Source of the DNA: Cladocopium goreaui
Taxonomy: Eukaryota > Sar > Dinophyceae > Suessiales > Symbiodiniaceae
Reading direction: 5' to 3'
DNA: 64,000 nucleotides
Assembly: GCA_947184155.2 (NCBI GenBank)
Contig: CAMXCT020000252.1
Location: 216,855 to 280,854 of the forward strand
The position numbers and the translations under genes were made by a program. Of the stretch, positions 31,811-43,691 are shown in pieces. The first letter of the stretch is position 1. Each line of letters opens with the position of its first letter. The notes below the pieces were generated by a model that was not told the origin of the DNA, did no database searches, and saw only the letters and a list, made by a program, of their open reading frames with translations.

Positions 31811-33470
31811 GAGAGAAGGGGCATGTAGCTGTAACAGTTGTTGCCTTGGAGGCCTGCGGAAGCGTTTGGGGGGTTTGAGGCCGGGCAAACGGCAGTCTTG
31901 AACCCCCTGAAAAACAGATGGCAGGGGCATGTAGCTGTAAAAGTTGTTGCCTTGGAGGCTTGCGGAAGCGTTTGGAGGGTTTGAGGCCGGGCAAACGGCA
32001 GTCTTGAACCCCCTGAAAAACAGATGGCAGGGGCATGTAGCTGTAAGAGTTGTTGCCTTGGAGGCCTGCGGGAGGGTTGGAAGCGTTTGGGGGGTTTGAG
32101 GCCGGGCAAACGGCAGTCTTGAACCCCCTGAAAAACAGATGGCAGGGACATGTAGCTGTAAGAGTTGTTGCCTTGGAGGCCTGCAGGAGGGTTGGAAGCG
32201 TTTGGGGGGTTTGAGGGCGGGCAAACGGCAGTCTTGAACCCCCTGAAAAACAGATGGCAGGGGCATGTAGCTGTAAGAGTTGTTGCCTTGGAGGCCTGCG
32301 GGGGTTGGAAGCGTTTGGGGGGTTTGAGGCCGGGCAAACGGCAGTCTTGAACCCCCTGAAAAACAGATGGCAGGGGCATGTAGTAGCTGTAAGAGTTGTT
32401 GCCTTGGAGGCCTGCGGAAGCGTTTGGAGGGTTTGAGGCCGGGCAAACGGCAGTCTTGAACCCCCTGAAAAACAGATGGCAGGGGATGTAGCTGTAAGAG
32501 TTGTTGCCTTGGAGGCCTGCGGAAGGGTTGGAAGCGTTTGGGGGGTTTGAGGGCGGGCAAACGGCAGTCTTGAACCCCCTGAAAAACAGATGGCAGGGGC
32601 ATGTAGTAGCTGTAAGAGTTGTTGCCTTGGAGGCCTGCGGAGGGTTGGAAGCGTTTGGGGGGTTTGAGGGCGGGCAAACGGCAGTCTTGAACCCCCTGAA
32701 AAACAGATGGCAGGGGCATGTAGCTGTAAGAGTTGTTGCCTTGGAGGCCTGCGGGAGGGTTGGAAGCGTTTGGGGGGTTTGAGGGCGGGCAAACGGCAGT
32801 CTTGAACCCCCTGAAAAACAGATGGCAGGGGCATGTAGCTGTAAGAGTTGTTGCCTTGGAGGCCTGCGGAAGCGTTTGGGGGGTTTGAGGGCGGGCAAAC
32901 GGCAGTCTTGAACCCCCTGAAAAACAGATGGCAGGGGCATGTAGCTGTAAGAGTTGTTGCCTTGGAGGCCTGCGGGAGGGTTGGAAGCGTTTGGGGGGTT
33001 TGAGGGCGGGCAAACGGCAGTCTTGAACCCCCTGAAAAACAGATGGCAGGGGCATGTAGCTGTAAGAGTTGTTGCCTTGGAGGCCTGCGGAGGGTTGGAA
33101 GCGTTTGGAGGGGTTTGAGGCCGGGCAAACGGCAGTCTTGAACCCCCTGAAAAACAGATGGCAGGGGCATGTAGCTGTAAGTCTTGAACCCCCGCAAAAA
33201 CAGATGGTAGGGGCATGTAGCTGTAAGAGTTGTTGCCTTGGAGGCCTGCGGGAAGGTGCGGAAGCGTTTTGGGGGTTTGAGGGCGGGCAAACGGCAGTCT
33301 TGAACCCCCTGAAAAACAGATGGCAGGGGCATGTAGTAGCTGTAAGAGTTGTTGCCTTGGAGGCCTGCGGAAGCATTTGGAGGGTTTGAGGCCGGGCAAA
33401 CGGCAGTCTTGAACGTCCTGAAAAACAGATGGCAGGGGCATGTAGGTGTAAGAGTTCGGCAGGAGCATGT
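31811..33470. repeat. Minisatellite of about 105-125 bp units, about 15 copies
   Basis: The core GGGCATGTAGCTGTAAGAG, then TTGCCTTGGAGGC, GTTTGGGGGGTTTGAGG, GGGCAAACGGCAGTCTTGAA and AAAAACAGATGGCAG recurs about fifteen times with unit-length changes caused mainly by presence or absence of a GAGGGTTGGAAGC insert. All three minus-strand frames stay open for 570-620 codons. It lies between the vWA exon ending at 31483 and the exon at 33679, so it is probably intronic. Confidence 0.9.
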
Positions 33471-33678
33471 AGATGGCTGGGGCATGTAGCTGACAGAGGT
33501 GTTGCCTTGATGGCGTGTGCCTTTGCTTGCGACCCGAGAGCCAAGTTCCACACCTCCGGTGGTCCCAGGCGCCGCCCCTGCCTTGGCAAAGGCCGGGGTC
33601 GGCGGATATGTTGTATTATGTTGTGTTTCACTCTGTATAATTTCATTCTCTTTCCATGCGAAACGTTGATGTCATCAG

Positions 33679-33866
33679 GAGTGGATGGACTTCTGTTCGT
33701 GGGTCAAAGAACAACGAACCCAAAGGTTGCAGTACGACGACCTTTGGAGTCCAAATTGGATCCTTTGTTTGAAAGGACCAGTCAGCAAGTAGAGCTGGAT
33801 CGGCTGTACGACGCTGAGAGACGCTATTTCTTGCAGATGGCTCCGCTTCAGCCCAGCTGGTCTTAG
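33679..33866 (+). CDS. Probable terminal exon, function unknown
   Basis: Following an acceptor (GTCATCAG|GAGTG), 62 natural-looking codons (GVDGLLFVGQRTTNPK, then RRPLESKLDPLFERTS and ELDRLYDAERRYFLQM) end at TAG 33864-33866. It may be the last exon of the vWA gene, spliced across the minisatellite, or of another gene. Confidence 0.4.
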
Positions 33867-36800
33867 GTCTAACTCTTTGTGATCAGCTTGGCGTGAGCAG
33901 TTGTCCTTGTACCATAGTAAATGCTGGGGCCCTGCGCGAAACATGCGTTGAGGTCTGCGGAAAAGGGTCAGTTGTTTCTCAGGCGGGAATGGAACAGGGA
34001 AAGCGAGATGTTTCCAGTGTTGATGAGGAAATCTGATCATCAGGTTCCAAGGGATACAGTCGAGGCAAAAGGACAGATATTTGTTCAGAACGTATCCAGA
34101 ATGCACAGGTGCATCTTGAAGATTGTCGTGTGTGGCATCTATGACACATTTAGGCCCTTTATTTTACACCTTTGCATGCGGTTTTGCATGCAGACTTGTA
34201 TGATACATGCTCTGGATTGCGTTGACTGAGTTGACTTTAAAAGTTTGGCTCAATATTGCCGAAGTTAAGTTGCCATGGTTGAGCTGCAGAATTGATTCCA
34301 AGACACAGCATCCGTTATGATGCATTTATTTAAATTTATTTAATGTGTCTCGTGCATGTGCCTTCTGTGGTAGATGGCAAAGTCATTAGGCTTAATTGAA
34401 AGCGACGCCAAATGACAGCTTCATTATTGATCCAGGTACCTTGCAAAGAGTCGAGCAAGAACTCCAACCCGGATATGAATGAACTCCAACCCCACAAAGT
34501 GTCATCAACACTTCACCTCTGCCCCCATGGCGCTGTCATGTACATGTGACCACGTCTCAGAGGAATGCCACCGGCGGCCGAAGTGCTGGTCAAACGAGTC
34601 AAAACCACGTAAAAAGATATGAACATGATGGCTTCTGAAGGTTTTCGAATAGGTTTTCGCAGGTTTTTCGCGATTATGTCAAGTTTCCATATGAAACCAT
34701 TGAGGGCAGAGGTTGCAGTTCTGAGATCCGAGATCTATTTCAGAATATTTTATTACCCTCACATCGACCGAATTGCCACTGGTGTGTGTGACAGGACTCG
34801 TCACACGAGGAGGTGCATGGATACGAAGATTGTCCTGGATATGCCCCGCTGCCAAAGATGAGCCCCTTCTTGCCGGGCACCAAACACTGGGACCCTGTGC
34901 GCCAATCTTCGGTTGATGTTGAAGATTGGAGCAACGGACGGTTGACACCTTTGGAATCCTGTGGATATGGACTTGTGGATAGATTGGATTTCAGTTGCAG
35001 ATGAAAGTTTTGCAATGTTTGATCGGTTGTCCGTGACAAAGTGGTGAAGGACAGGTCATTGCCAGTGATTGGTGAAGACATTGGATTGTCTATTTGACTC
35101 GCCAATCTTTCAACTGTAAGCGCTGTAAGGTCATGTGGAAATCAGTTTCTCGGCAGACAAGATTTGGTGTTGGAATGGACAAACCCGGTCAGGGTCACCT
35201 AGTTCGAGCATTGAACGATTGGATCTGGCTTCAAAGGCCATTGCTTTCAGGGGGGTTGAGTATATACTTATATATATATAATATACTTATATACTTTATT
35301 TTATCTCATCTTATTTCATCAGCTGAGGTATAGTGCAGCCCATGGCAACTTCCAGCAGGTTATTTCCACCGTTGGGCACTCGAGATTTTGTTGTGGCATT
35401 GTTATAGCAGACAATATGGACCTCAAAGCCTCAAAAAGATCTGAATCTGCTGATCACTGGTTAATGGACGCTAATGAAACTAAGGTGGTTCCAAAAAACG
35501 CGGATGGAACTCCAAACCCAAATCTGGCTACACACCAGATCTTATTCGACGGATCCTTAGTTCTCCGCAAGGCCAGGCGCCTACCTCGATTTTGGCTTAG
35601 AGATGCTATGAGATGCCTAAACCATTTTGAGTGTTCCCCTTGTTCCCCTCGCTCTCCGCCCAAGGAGGATGAACACGGTGCAGAGACAGCGGTCGCTGTG
35701 CAAAAGGCGAAGAAGTGCATCCTGCAAGGCGCTTTCCTCGTGCGTCAGGTGCGGAGTGCGATGGATTGCCAAGGGATGTCAGCTGTTTCAGGTGTTTCAG
35801 TTTGGTGAGATCAGAATCAGTGCAGGCCGTGGCGACAAAGCAGCGAACGCTGGTGCATTGCAACTTGGCAAAGCGTTCCAAACAGGGTGTGTCAGAACGT
35901 ATGGGATGCTACATTTTACGGCCATTTTGTGTGGAATATGATCAGAAATCAGCGGATTTGGTGTAGGTGTATACTTGCTCTCTCTCTCTCTATATATAGA
36001 CCCTGATTTTCAAATATCCCGGTTTTCACAACAAACCCAACTGTCGGCTCTTTCCAGTTTGCCAAGAACTCCAGGTGAATGGGGCCAGAATCGATCGGGC
36101 TCCATTTGCTGCGCCTTCGCAGTCCTTAGGATGCACAAAGTCGAGTCTATAGACTACTTTTAATTTCCATCTTTCTGAGAACCCCCATAGAATTCAGTGA
36201 AAAGATATCGTAGGGCTTTGAGCTTTCCCAAGATTAGGTGCTGTACCTTGGCTGGTCTGCTGATGCTGCCGCTTGGCTTGATGTGATCAGCTGGCTGGAT
36301 GGGTCTCCCTTCACCAATGTACTGCGAATATGATTAATCTATGAATTGATATATTTATATATATATATATATATATTAATATTAATATGATTGAATTGAT
36401 GGCTGATTTGGATCTCCATTCTTGGAGATCCCCAGGCGATTCGGTATTTCCGAGACCAAAACCTGGTCGAACGTCACTACATCGGGCAAACCCCTATGAG
36501 TGCCTGGGCTTGCACCAGTTCCCCGAAATGCTTCCAAATATATGCAAATCGCCTATGAAAAACCATGGTTGATATTGAGGGTGTTTGATATGGGATTAGA
36601 TCCGAACCTCAGGAGTTTTGTCACCACCCAAAAGTTTGATCAAAATCAGCATCATCATTATCATCCATTATCATCTATATACGTTCTTCTTGAAAGCTTC
36701 GTTTAAACTGAAAGCTCCAAACTCCAGCACAGAACTGCGGCAAATGCGGCTACCAAGGCAATTCGAAATTCAACAAATTGATGGAGGAGTCGAACGCTGA

Positions 36801-38424
36801 AAATCTGTGCAATTTTTTAGTGGTCCCATAAATTGGTACAGATTCTCTGAAAGGACGCCAATTTACTGTGTTGGTTTCCACAGATTCATCACACTTACAG
36901 CTCTCAGCAGCTCTCAGCAGCTCTCAGCATCTCGGACCTCGGATCCAATCGCTGGCGGCATAGGAGATTGAACGGGAGCGGCCACAACTCCTTGGTGAGA
37001 CTCTGCCCATGTCTCCTCCACCAAAGGCACCACAACATGGGATGGGAAACAGCGGGCAATACCACCTAGGCATACCTAGGCCACATATTAGATTGAGATA
37101 GATTAAGTATGATTGAGTTCTGTTAGGGGTTCTCAATCTAATTCTGGCTTTTAGCCTTTGTTAGCCTTTGTTAGCCTTTGGTGCATCAAGTAATTTTGGA
37201 TAATTTTGGTGATTCAGCCGTCCTGGCTGTTAAGCTCTTCGCCGGAAGGTCGTTGTGGGTCCTGGGGCGAAAACCGATCGCCTCAGCAGCTCGGCAGATC
37301 GGTAGATCGCATGGCACATCCTCGCCGTCGCCTCATTCCGAGGTGGCATCCAGTTCTTCACGAACGCTCCAGTCAGAAGCTCATTATGACTCATTATGTC
37401 ATTTTCCAGCCTTACGCCTGACATATCTTGACATATTTTCCGACGTTTGCCTGACGTTTGCACATGGAACTGTTAAGGAGATGCGGCCGCAACAGTTTCA
37501 GTTCAGCAACTTGTCGAAGTTGGGTATCTCCTTGATACAGCTTGCAGTCACACTTCTTCACTGCCTTTTGGGACCGAACAGTTCTACTATCTAGCGATAT
37601 AAATTGATATAAAGCCAATATTTGATGTCAAGGAGCGCTGATTTTGCGTCTCAGCTCTGACATCTGGGCGCAGGTATGGCATAAGACAGATCTCTTGCAG
37701 CAACTTGGTAGATCGCATGACTAGAATGGTTGAGGAATGATCCTGGGTGAAAGAGTCAGGCATGTTACGGCATGTTCATGAACGTGGCTGTACCACTCAT
37801 GGCTGGTGGTTTATTTATCCCATGCGGTCAAGAATTGATGACACAACAGTCAACTGCTTTGTGGCTCTGGGTGTCTTGCGTCAATTTCTGTCCTTGAACG
37901 CGACCCAAAGAATCGCTTTTTGGGTGAAATGCTTGTTTTGATTACCACAACATACACACAGAGTGATTGGACTGGAGAGGAGTCTTGTAACTTCTCATTG
38001 CCCCGAGTTGGAACAGCTTAGCTTTCTGCGAACATTTGCACAACTCGCTTACTGACTTACCGAGTCCAATGTTTTGCGAGTTTGGCAGTCTTGAGCCGTT
38101 TTTGAGCTGCCCGTAGATCGATGTCTCATTGCAATGCTGTGAGATTGTTGAATCTTTTGAAGGCGGATGCTCTGGGAACCTACACCTTTGGACATCTGAC
38201 CCCACACATTTTTTTTTTGATGGCCATCCATTTGATGCAATCAAACCTGGCCCAATTCCGAGAGTTTCCAAACCTTAGTGCATTGTCAATTCGCCGCCTG
38301 AGTGGCGAGCGCCCCAGTCTGGAAGCCAAGTCTGGCGTTGGTCGTTTCAGCCAAGGGGTTGCCATATTTGCCATCGAAACTTTAGAAACACCCAAATGAT
38401 TTAGAGTCATCTATCCTCCGGCAA
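33867..38424. other. Poorly resolved region with isolated exon-like pieces
   Basis: Mostly intron-like or intergenic DNA with AT microsatellites near 35270, 35990 and 36355-36380. Two exon-like frames stand out: 34793-34930, following an acceptor TGTGACAG|GAC, with a YEDCPGYAPLPKMSPFLPG then TKHWDPVRQSSVDVEDW reading; and 35416-35808, an ATG-started 130-codon frame with a Pro/Ser-rich middle and a Lys-rich helix. Neither has a recognised family. Short direct repeats such as three AGCTCTCAGC units near 36900 occur. Confidence 0.3.
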
Positions 38425-38521
38425 TTAAGCATGGCGATGGAAAAAATCCCGCTCATTGATGATTTTCCCATCAAAACCTGCATTTATACGGGTTTATAAG
38501 GGATTTTCCATTGCCATGTTT
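38425..38521. repeat. 97-bp snapback element, family member 1
   Basis: The left arm AAGCATGGCGATGGAAAA...ATCCC (38427-38450) pairs with the right arm GGGATTTTCCATTGCCATG (38500-38518), with two mismatches and a two-base bulge. It is preceded by CCTCCGGCAATTAA. It resembles the element at 53920 in arm sequence and flank. Confidence 0.65.
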
Positions 38522-40585
38522 GATCAGCGAAGGGTATTTGGCTGTTCAGGTACTTTCCTGATTTTTTGTTGGTAGGACTCGACTCATATTGGCAGGACTC
38601 ACAAGACGTGGTGTCCCATGGCAACCTCCGCCACTCGCTCAGAAACTGAGTCAGGGGCTGTGACAGCCACCTGATGAGCTCATAATTTGATGTGCAAAAA
38701 AAAGGCTGCAAGGCTATTCCGCTGCAACCATTTTGTATGTCTCTTCAAGTTTGTGTGTTTGCTACATGTAACAACAAAGTAATCTATGTATATATAATAT
38801 ATATATATACACAGTATACAAAATTATACCTTTCTACATCTGTGCCTACACTGTACACGCATACCCAACCATACCTACACATGGAGTCATTTGGCTCATA
38901 CACCATGACTCGTTGAGCAACGTGATGGCTCTGTCTGATATCAAACCAAGAACACTTCATATTGTGGCAATCTGTGGGACAACCCTTACGCGAGTCAACC
39001 AAGAAATTTCTCTTCAGGATACTCGTGGTACCACATCGGCCATCACAGCTTACAGACGTCCAGGATAGATTAAGTACCTGTCTGTATTTTTCAATGTCTT
39101 GAGTTCTGGGCATATTTCGAAGTTCGCCTGATTTCCTTTGCAATTCCATTATAAAGGCTCTATAAAAGAAATCCAACAGCCCAAGGGAGCGCCAGCATGT
39201 GCTATGGGCAGCGCTTGCGGAGCCGCTGTGAACCACGACAGGAACCTACACCATGCAGCTCGGAATGATGAGGTGCTTGCAGCCAAGGCAAGGTCATAGT
39301 GATCATAGTGAGATCTAGGGATGAAATGATCAGTGGCAAATGATGCTTAATAATGGTTAATGATGGTTAACAACAACAATAATGATAATAATCATAGTCA
39401 ATAATGGCTAACGGAGCAGAGTGAAACAGTTCAGGATAGTTTGGAAGTCCCTTGAGATAGTCCCTACTTTTGGCCGCGGAGTGCTATTTGCAAGCCAGCT
39501 GTTGATCCAAACAAGTGCTTAATGTAACTGGAGATTGGGAAAGCACTTCACAACTCTGCTGCACATATCCGTAAGTGGGCGACACAATCTGGAGAGTTCT
39601 GTGGACAGGTCCATTGCTTTTTCATTGTGGGGGCTGCCCTTGAACAACACATGGCCAGGGAACCTTGAGCAAAAGCCGGGCAAGCCTGCACAACAAGGCG
39701 ATATCATCAGCATTGTCAATGCACACCATCCCACTCTCTTAGTAACCAAGACTCAACGCTGAAACGTGGAGCATCGAAGCACCCGATATTTTCATTTTTG
39801 TCGCAAGTTGTCCTGTGTGCATAGCTTGTCTTTCCAGATCTTGCATGTCCCAAAAGGTTACCAGAAGTTCAGTGGGAGTTTTGTTGTCCTGCGCAATAAT
39901 TTGTGGAGGACAAGCTTGGCCATCACACCCCACTGCACACCGCAGCCTTTGAAGGCGCGATCACTTGTTGCCAGATGCACCACAACAACAATGACACCAT
40001 TCTTGATGGCCGTGCAACAGGTGTAGAAAGTTTGTTTCCTCTTGCGGAATTCATTGATATTGGTTGAAATTTGAAATGATGATTCTTTCACATTCTTTCA
40101 CATCGTTTTCTGCCGGCACAGGCTTGGACATGTTTGAAGTCGACAAACAGAAGTCACTTGCTGCTGAGGTGGAGTATCAGTGGCCCAGCTTTTGGTGGAT
40201 TCAAAGGAGCGCCGAACTTGCCACTGGAATGGATGTAGGATCCCCCCTGGAATGACGTGAAACCAGTTTCGTGAGCTACAGATAAAGGCGGAGGTACGGC
40301 CAAAACAGGTAGTCAAAGGCAAGCACAAGCCGAATTTCACATCTTAAGATGGGACATTGGAATCATTGGACTGGATGTTTTAACTTCATTCGCCGATTTG
40401 CCAGAGAGGAATGGGATATCCAGAAGGTCTATTAATCCATTCCAGATGACTGCCCTCGAAAGGAGACGGTTTGGTAATAGAACTAACAGTTTTGAAATGA
40501 AAATGGCCATGGAAATGAGAGGTAAGTAAATGATAAATCATCTACTTTCATGGCTTATTTTCCATGGCAAACTCTGAAATTACCG
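38522..40585. other. No confident gene
   Basis: Short frames on both strands and a TATATA tract near 38785-38810. Some may be exons of the downstream ankyrin gene, but none has a motif. Confidence 0.3.
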
Positions 40586-40589
40586 GGTA

Positions 40590-43446
40590 GAGCCGACATC
40601 AGCACAGGCCCAGCTTGCAGCAGCGGACGAGCACAATGATACACCACTCCACCTGGCTACGTGACGTCCAGCAGTTCATGAAATTGTGGTTTGGTAATGC
40701 TTGGATATGTTTGGTATATTTGGTAAAAGGTTGCAGACCTCAAAATGCCACTTTCTGGCAAGATATGATTGACACCTGGAGGTACACGGGCCAAGCGGCG
40801 CAAGTTCGCATCGTGCAGATTTTGCTGAACAAAAGGATCGCCTTGAGCTTGATGCAGTCAGCAAGAAGTGCAAGTTTGGACGACGAGTTTTATTTGCATC
40901 GTATATCAGAGATATTCACAGAGTATGAAGATGTTCCCTTCAACCAATCCAGTGAAAAATCAGATGTTAATGGATGTTATATATGAATTTATGTATATAG
41001 ATGTTCAAGCTTTAAAGATGCGTGTTCAAGCCTCGAAGATGTGGATTCTTGCCAACAAAATCGTGAAAAGTGCAGAGCTTTACATAGATACCATCCACAA
41101 GATTCAGATGGCATAGTGAGGCACGAATGAAATTCTAGATATGTCGTATCTCACATTGGTACTTCCAACATCCAACTTCCAAGACTGTGCAGCAGAGATT
41201 ACTGTCCCTGCAGGGCAGCACCAGATGCTCGTGGCTCCTGGGAAAAGACGGTTGGTGCCTCAGGCTCTAATGCTGTGGCAAACCATAAACCACCCCAACT
41301 TTACCAGACATGGATGGTATGAAATGGTATGAAACATGTAATGTTGGTACAACAATGCCATAAACAATCCCCCAGTCATCACCAAAAATATGTAGGTGGT
41401 ATATATAAACCGTTTATAAACCATTCCCAGTCATGGGTGGTTTATGGCATTGTTTTAACCATGTCCTACAACCACCCTTAAAATTTAAGCGCCAAGGCCC
41501 TCCACCTCGCTGCACGACTGGGTCAAGCAGAGGCCGTTCAGCTGCTGATTGGAGGTGGTGCACAACTGGCGATGGCCGACAAGGACGAATCAGATCAGCT
41601 TGAAATCAACTATTTGAGTTGACAATCCACATTGAATCAGCTTGGATTCACATTGAATCAGATCACTCCTGGAGTTGGAGTCGATATATTTGAGGAGAAG
41701 TTGCTGAGGGTTTGACCTTGGAGTTCTTAAGGTCAATGCCATTTTCCCAAATATTCCCAAAGCGTCCATTTGTATAAGGTGGTGCCCCGAGTTATGTTTC
41801 TTGTTTTATAACCCCCACTGACTATTAACTAGTTAGATCAGTTAGTTCGATATATCTACCATAAACATCCATAGAGCGCAGAAATAACCTAGTTAAAAAC
41901 CAACTTATATTGAATTGGTATCTTAAGGCCCCACTTTGTACCTTCACTTTCCGCTCAAAACGGCAGGATGGCGATCTGCCTCTGCACGAGGCAGCACGTC
42001 ATGGGCAAGTCCCCGCCACGCAGGAACTTCTAAAGCCGCTGGTCCCACAGGGCACCGTTGGGCACCAATTTTTAGGACCTCAAAACCATCCAAAGTTGGG
42101 AGCAAGTGCTGGTAAATCAATGATTTGGAGCCATTCCCATATAAGGCCGGTGTTCATCAAGCTTGCAAATGGGTGAACTCACCATGTTAATCATCCATTT
42201 TGGGCGATCATTTTGACCCGTACCTACAAGTTTGGGGGGTCACTGCAATGTCCCACAGTCCCGGATATCCCAGCCCTGCTGAGGGCACGATCCCCGGTGG
42301 ATGCGGTGAATCTGGCGGGAAAGACGGCCTTGCACGTGGCCTGCGCCTGGGGTCAAGAGCAAGTGGTGGAGGAGCCACCCTCAGCCGGAGCTGAGGCGTC
42401 ATGGTACATGCTGGTACAAAGCACAAAGGATGGTCACAATGGAAGTGAGGTCTTGCTACAATACTCTGCCTCCATTCATTCTGCAGATCAGTGTGCGGAA
42501 CCTCGGAGGGGCTCTGGTGCGAGACCTGTGGCTCAGGAGTGTCCCAACTTATATGGACTGGGTAGAGCTGGGTAGCGTTTGACAGCCAAGCGGATGACTT
42601 TGTTTACAGCCATGTCTTGAGGTGGAAACTCACCTCTTCACGAGGTCACGGCAAGGGTCCGGGTTGGTAGTTCACACCCAGAGCATTGCCCAAATTGTCA
42701 GGGCTTTTTGCACCCTTTAAACCCCCATAAACCCCAAAAAGAAAAAGCACGAGACCAGCATATATAGCCCCTTGATCTTTGGCATCCTGTACATTGGTTC
42801 CGGTGGGATTTGGCCCCGAATCATCAACAAAAAGCGCCCCGTAGGAACTGCAGTAGTGAAATAAAGTGGCGCAAAAAAGGATCATCGCCGAGAAACCATA
42901 GCAATGCCGAAGTTCTACGGCCGAGGGTTTATAGCAACGTTGTTGGATTCCACGGCCGAGGGATTATAGGTAATGTCATGGGTTCTACGGTTGAGGGTTT
43001 ATAGCAATGTTCACTCGCGATTTACTCACGATTTTAGAGCCGCTATGTGTACCTTTTAGGTCCTTGACCTACCTATTTTAGGGGCTTAGGGACGTACTTT
43101 TTGACGTCCTACGCACGAAAACTCACGATTTCTCACCATTAAGGATATTATATAGCAACGTTCCTTTTTAGCCCTAAGGACTCAAAAGGTACATCAACAG
43201 GATGTTTATAGCAACGTTCCTTTTTAGCCCTAAGGACTCAAAAGGTACATCATGAGGCTTTTGCATGGACGCACTTTTTTGACCCACTTTCTACGGATTT
43301 TCATGAGGACATTCTTTTTCAGGTCCTGGACTTCCAGTATGTAATGTAATGTAATGTAATGTAATGTAATGTAATGTATGTATGTATACGTATACGTATA
43401 CGTATAGGTATATGTATACGTATACGTATAAGTATATGTATATGTA

Positions 43447-43483
<37 letters not shown>

Positions 43484-43659
43484 GTGTGTGTATATGTGGT
43501 ATATGTGTGTATATGTGTGTATATGTGTATGTATTTATTGTAATGTATTGTATTGTATTGTAATGTAATGTCATGTCATGTCATGTATGTATGTATTGAT
43601 ACATACGTACATACATACATACATACATACATACATACATACATACATACATACATACA

Positions 43660-43691
<32 letters not shown>

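Noticed and set aside
31744-33646. Three very long minus-strand open frames (574-620 codons)
   Set aside because: All follow the 105-125-bp minisatellite and repeat the same peptides in rotating frames; no unique protein is present.
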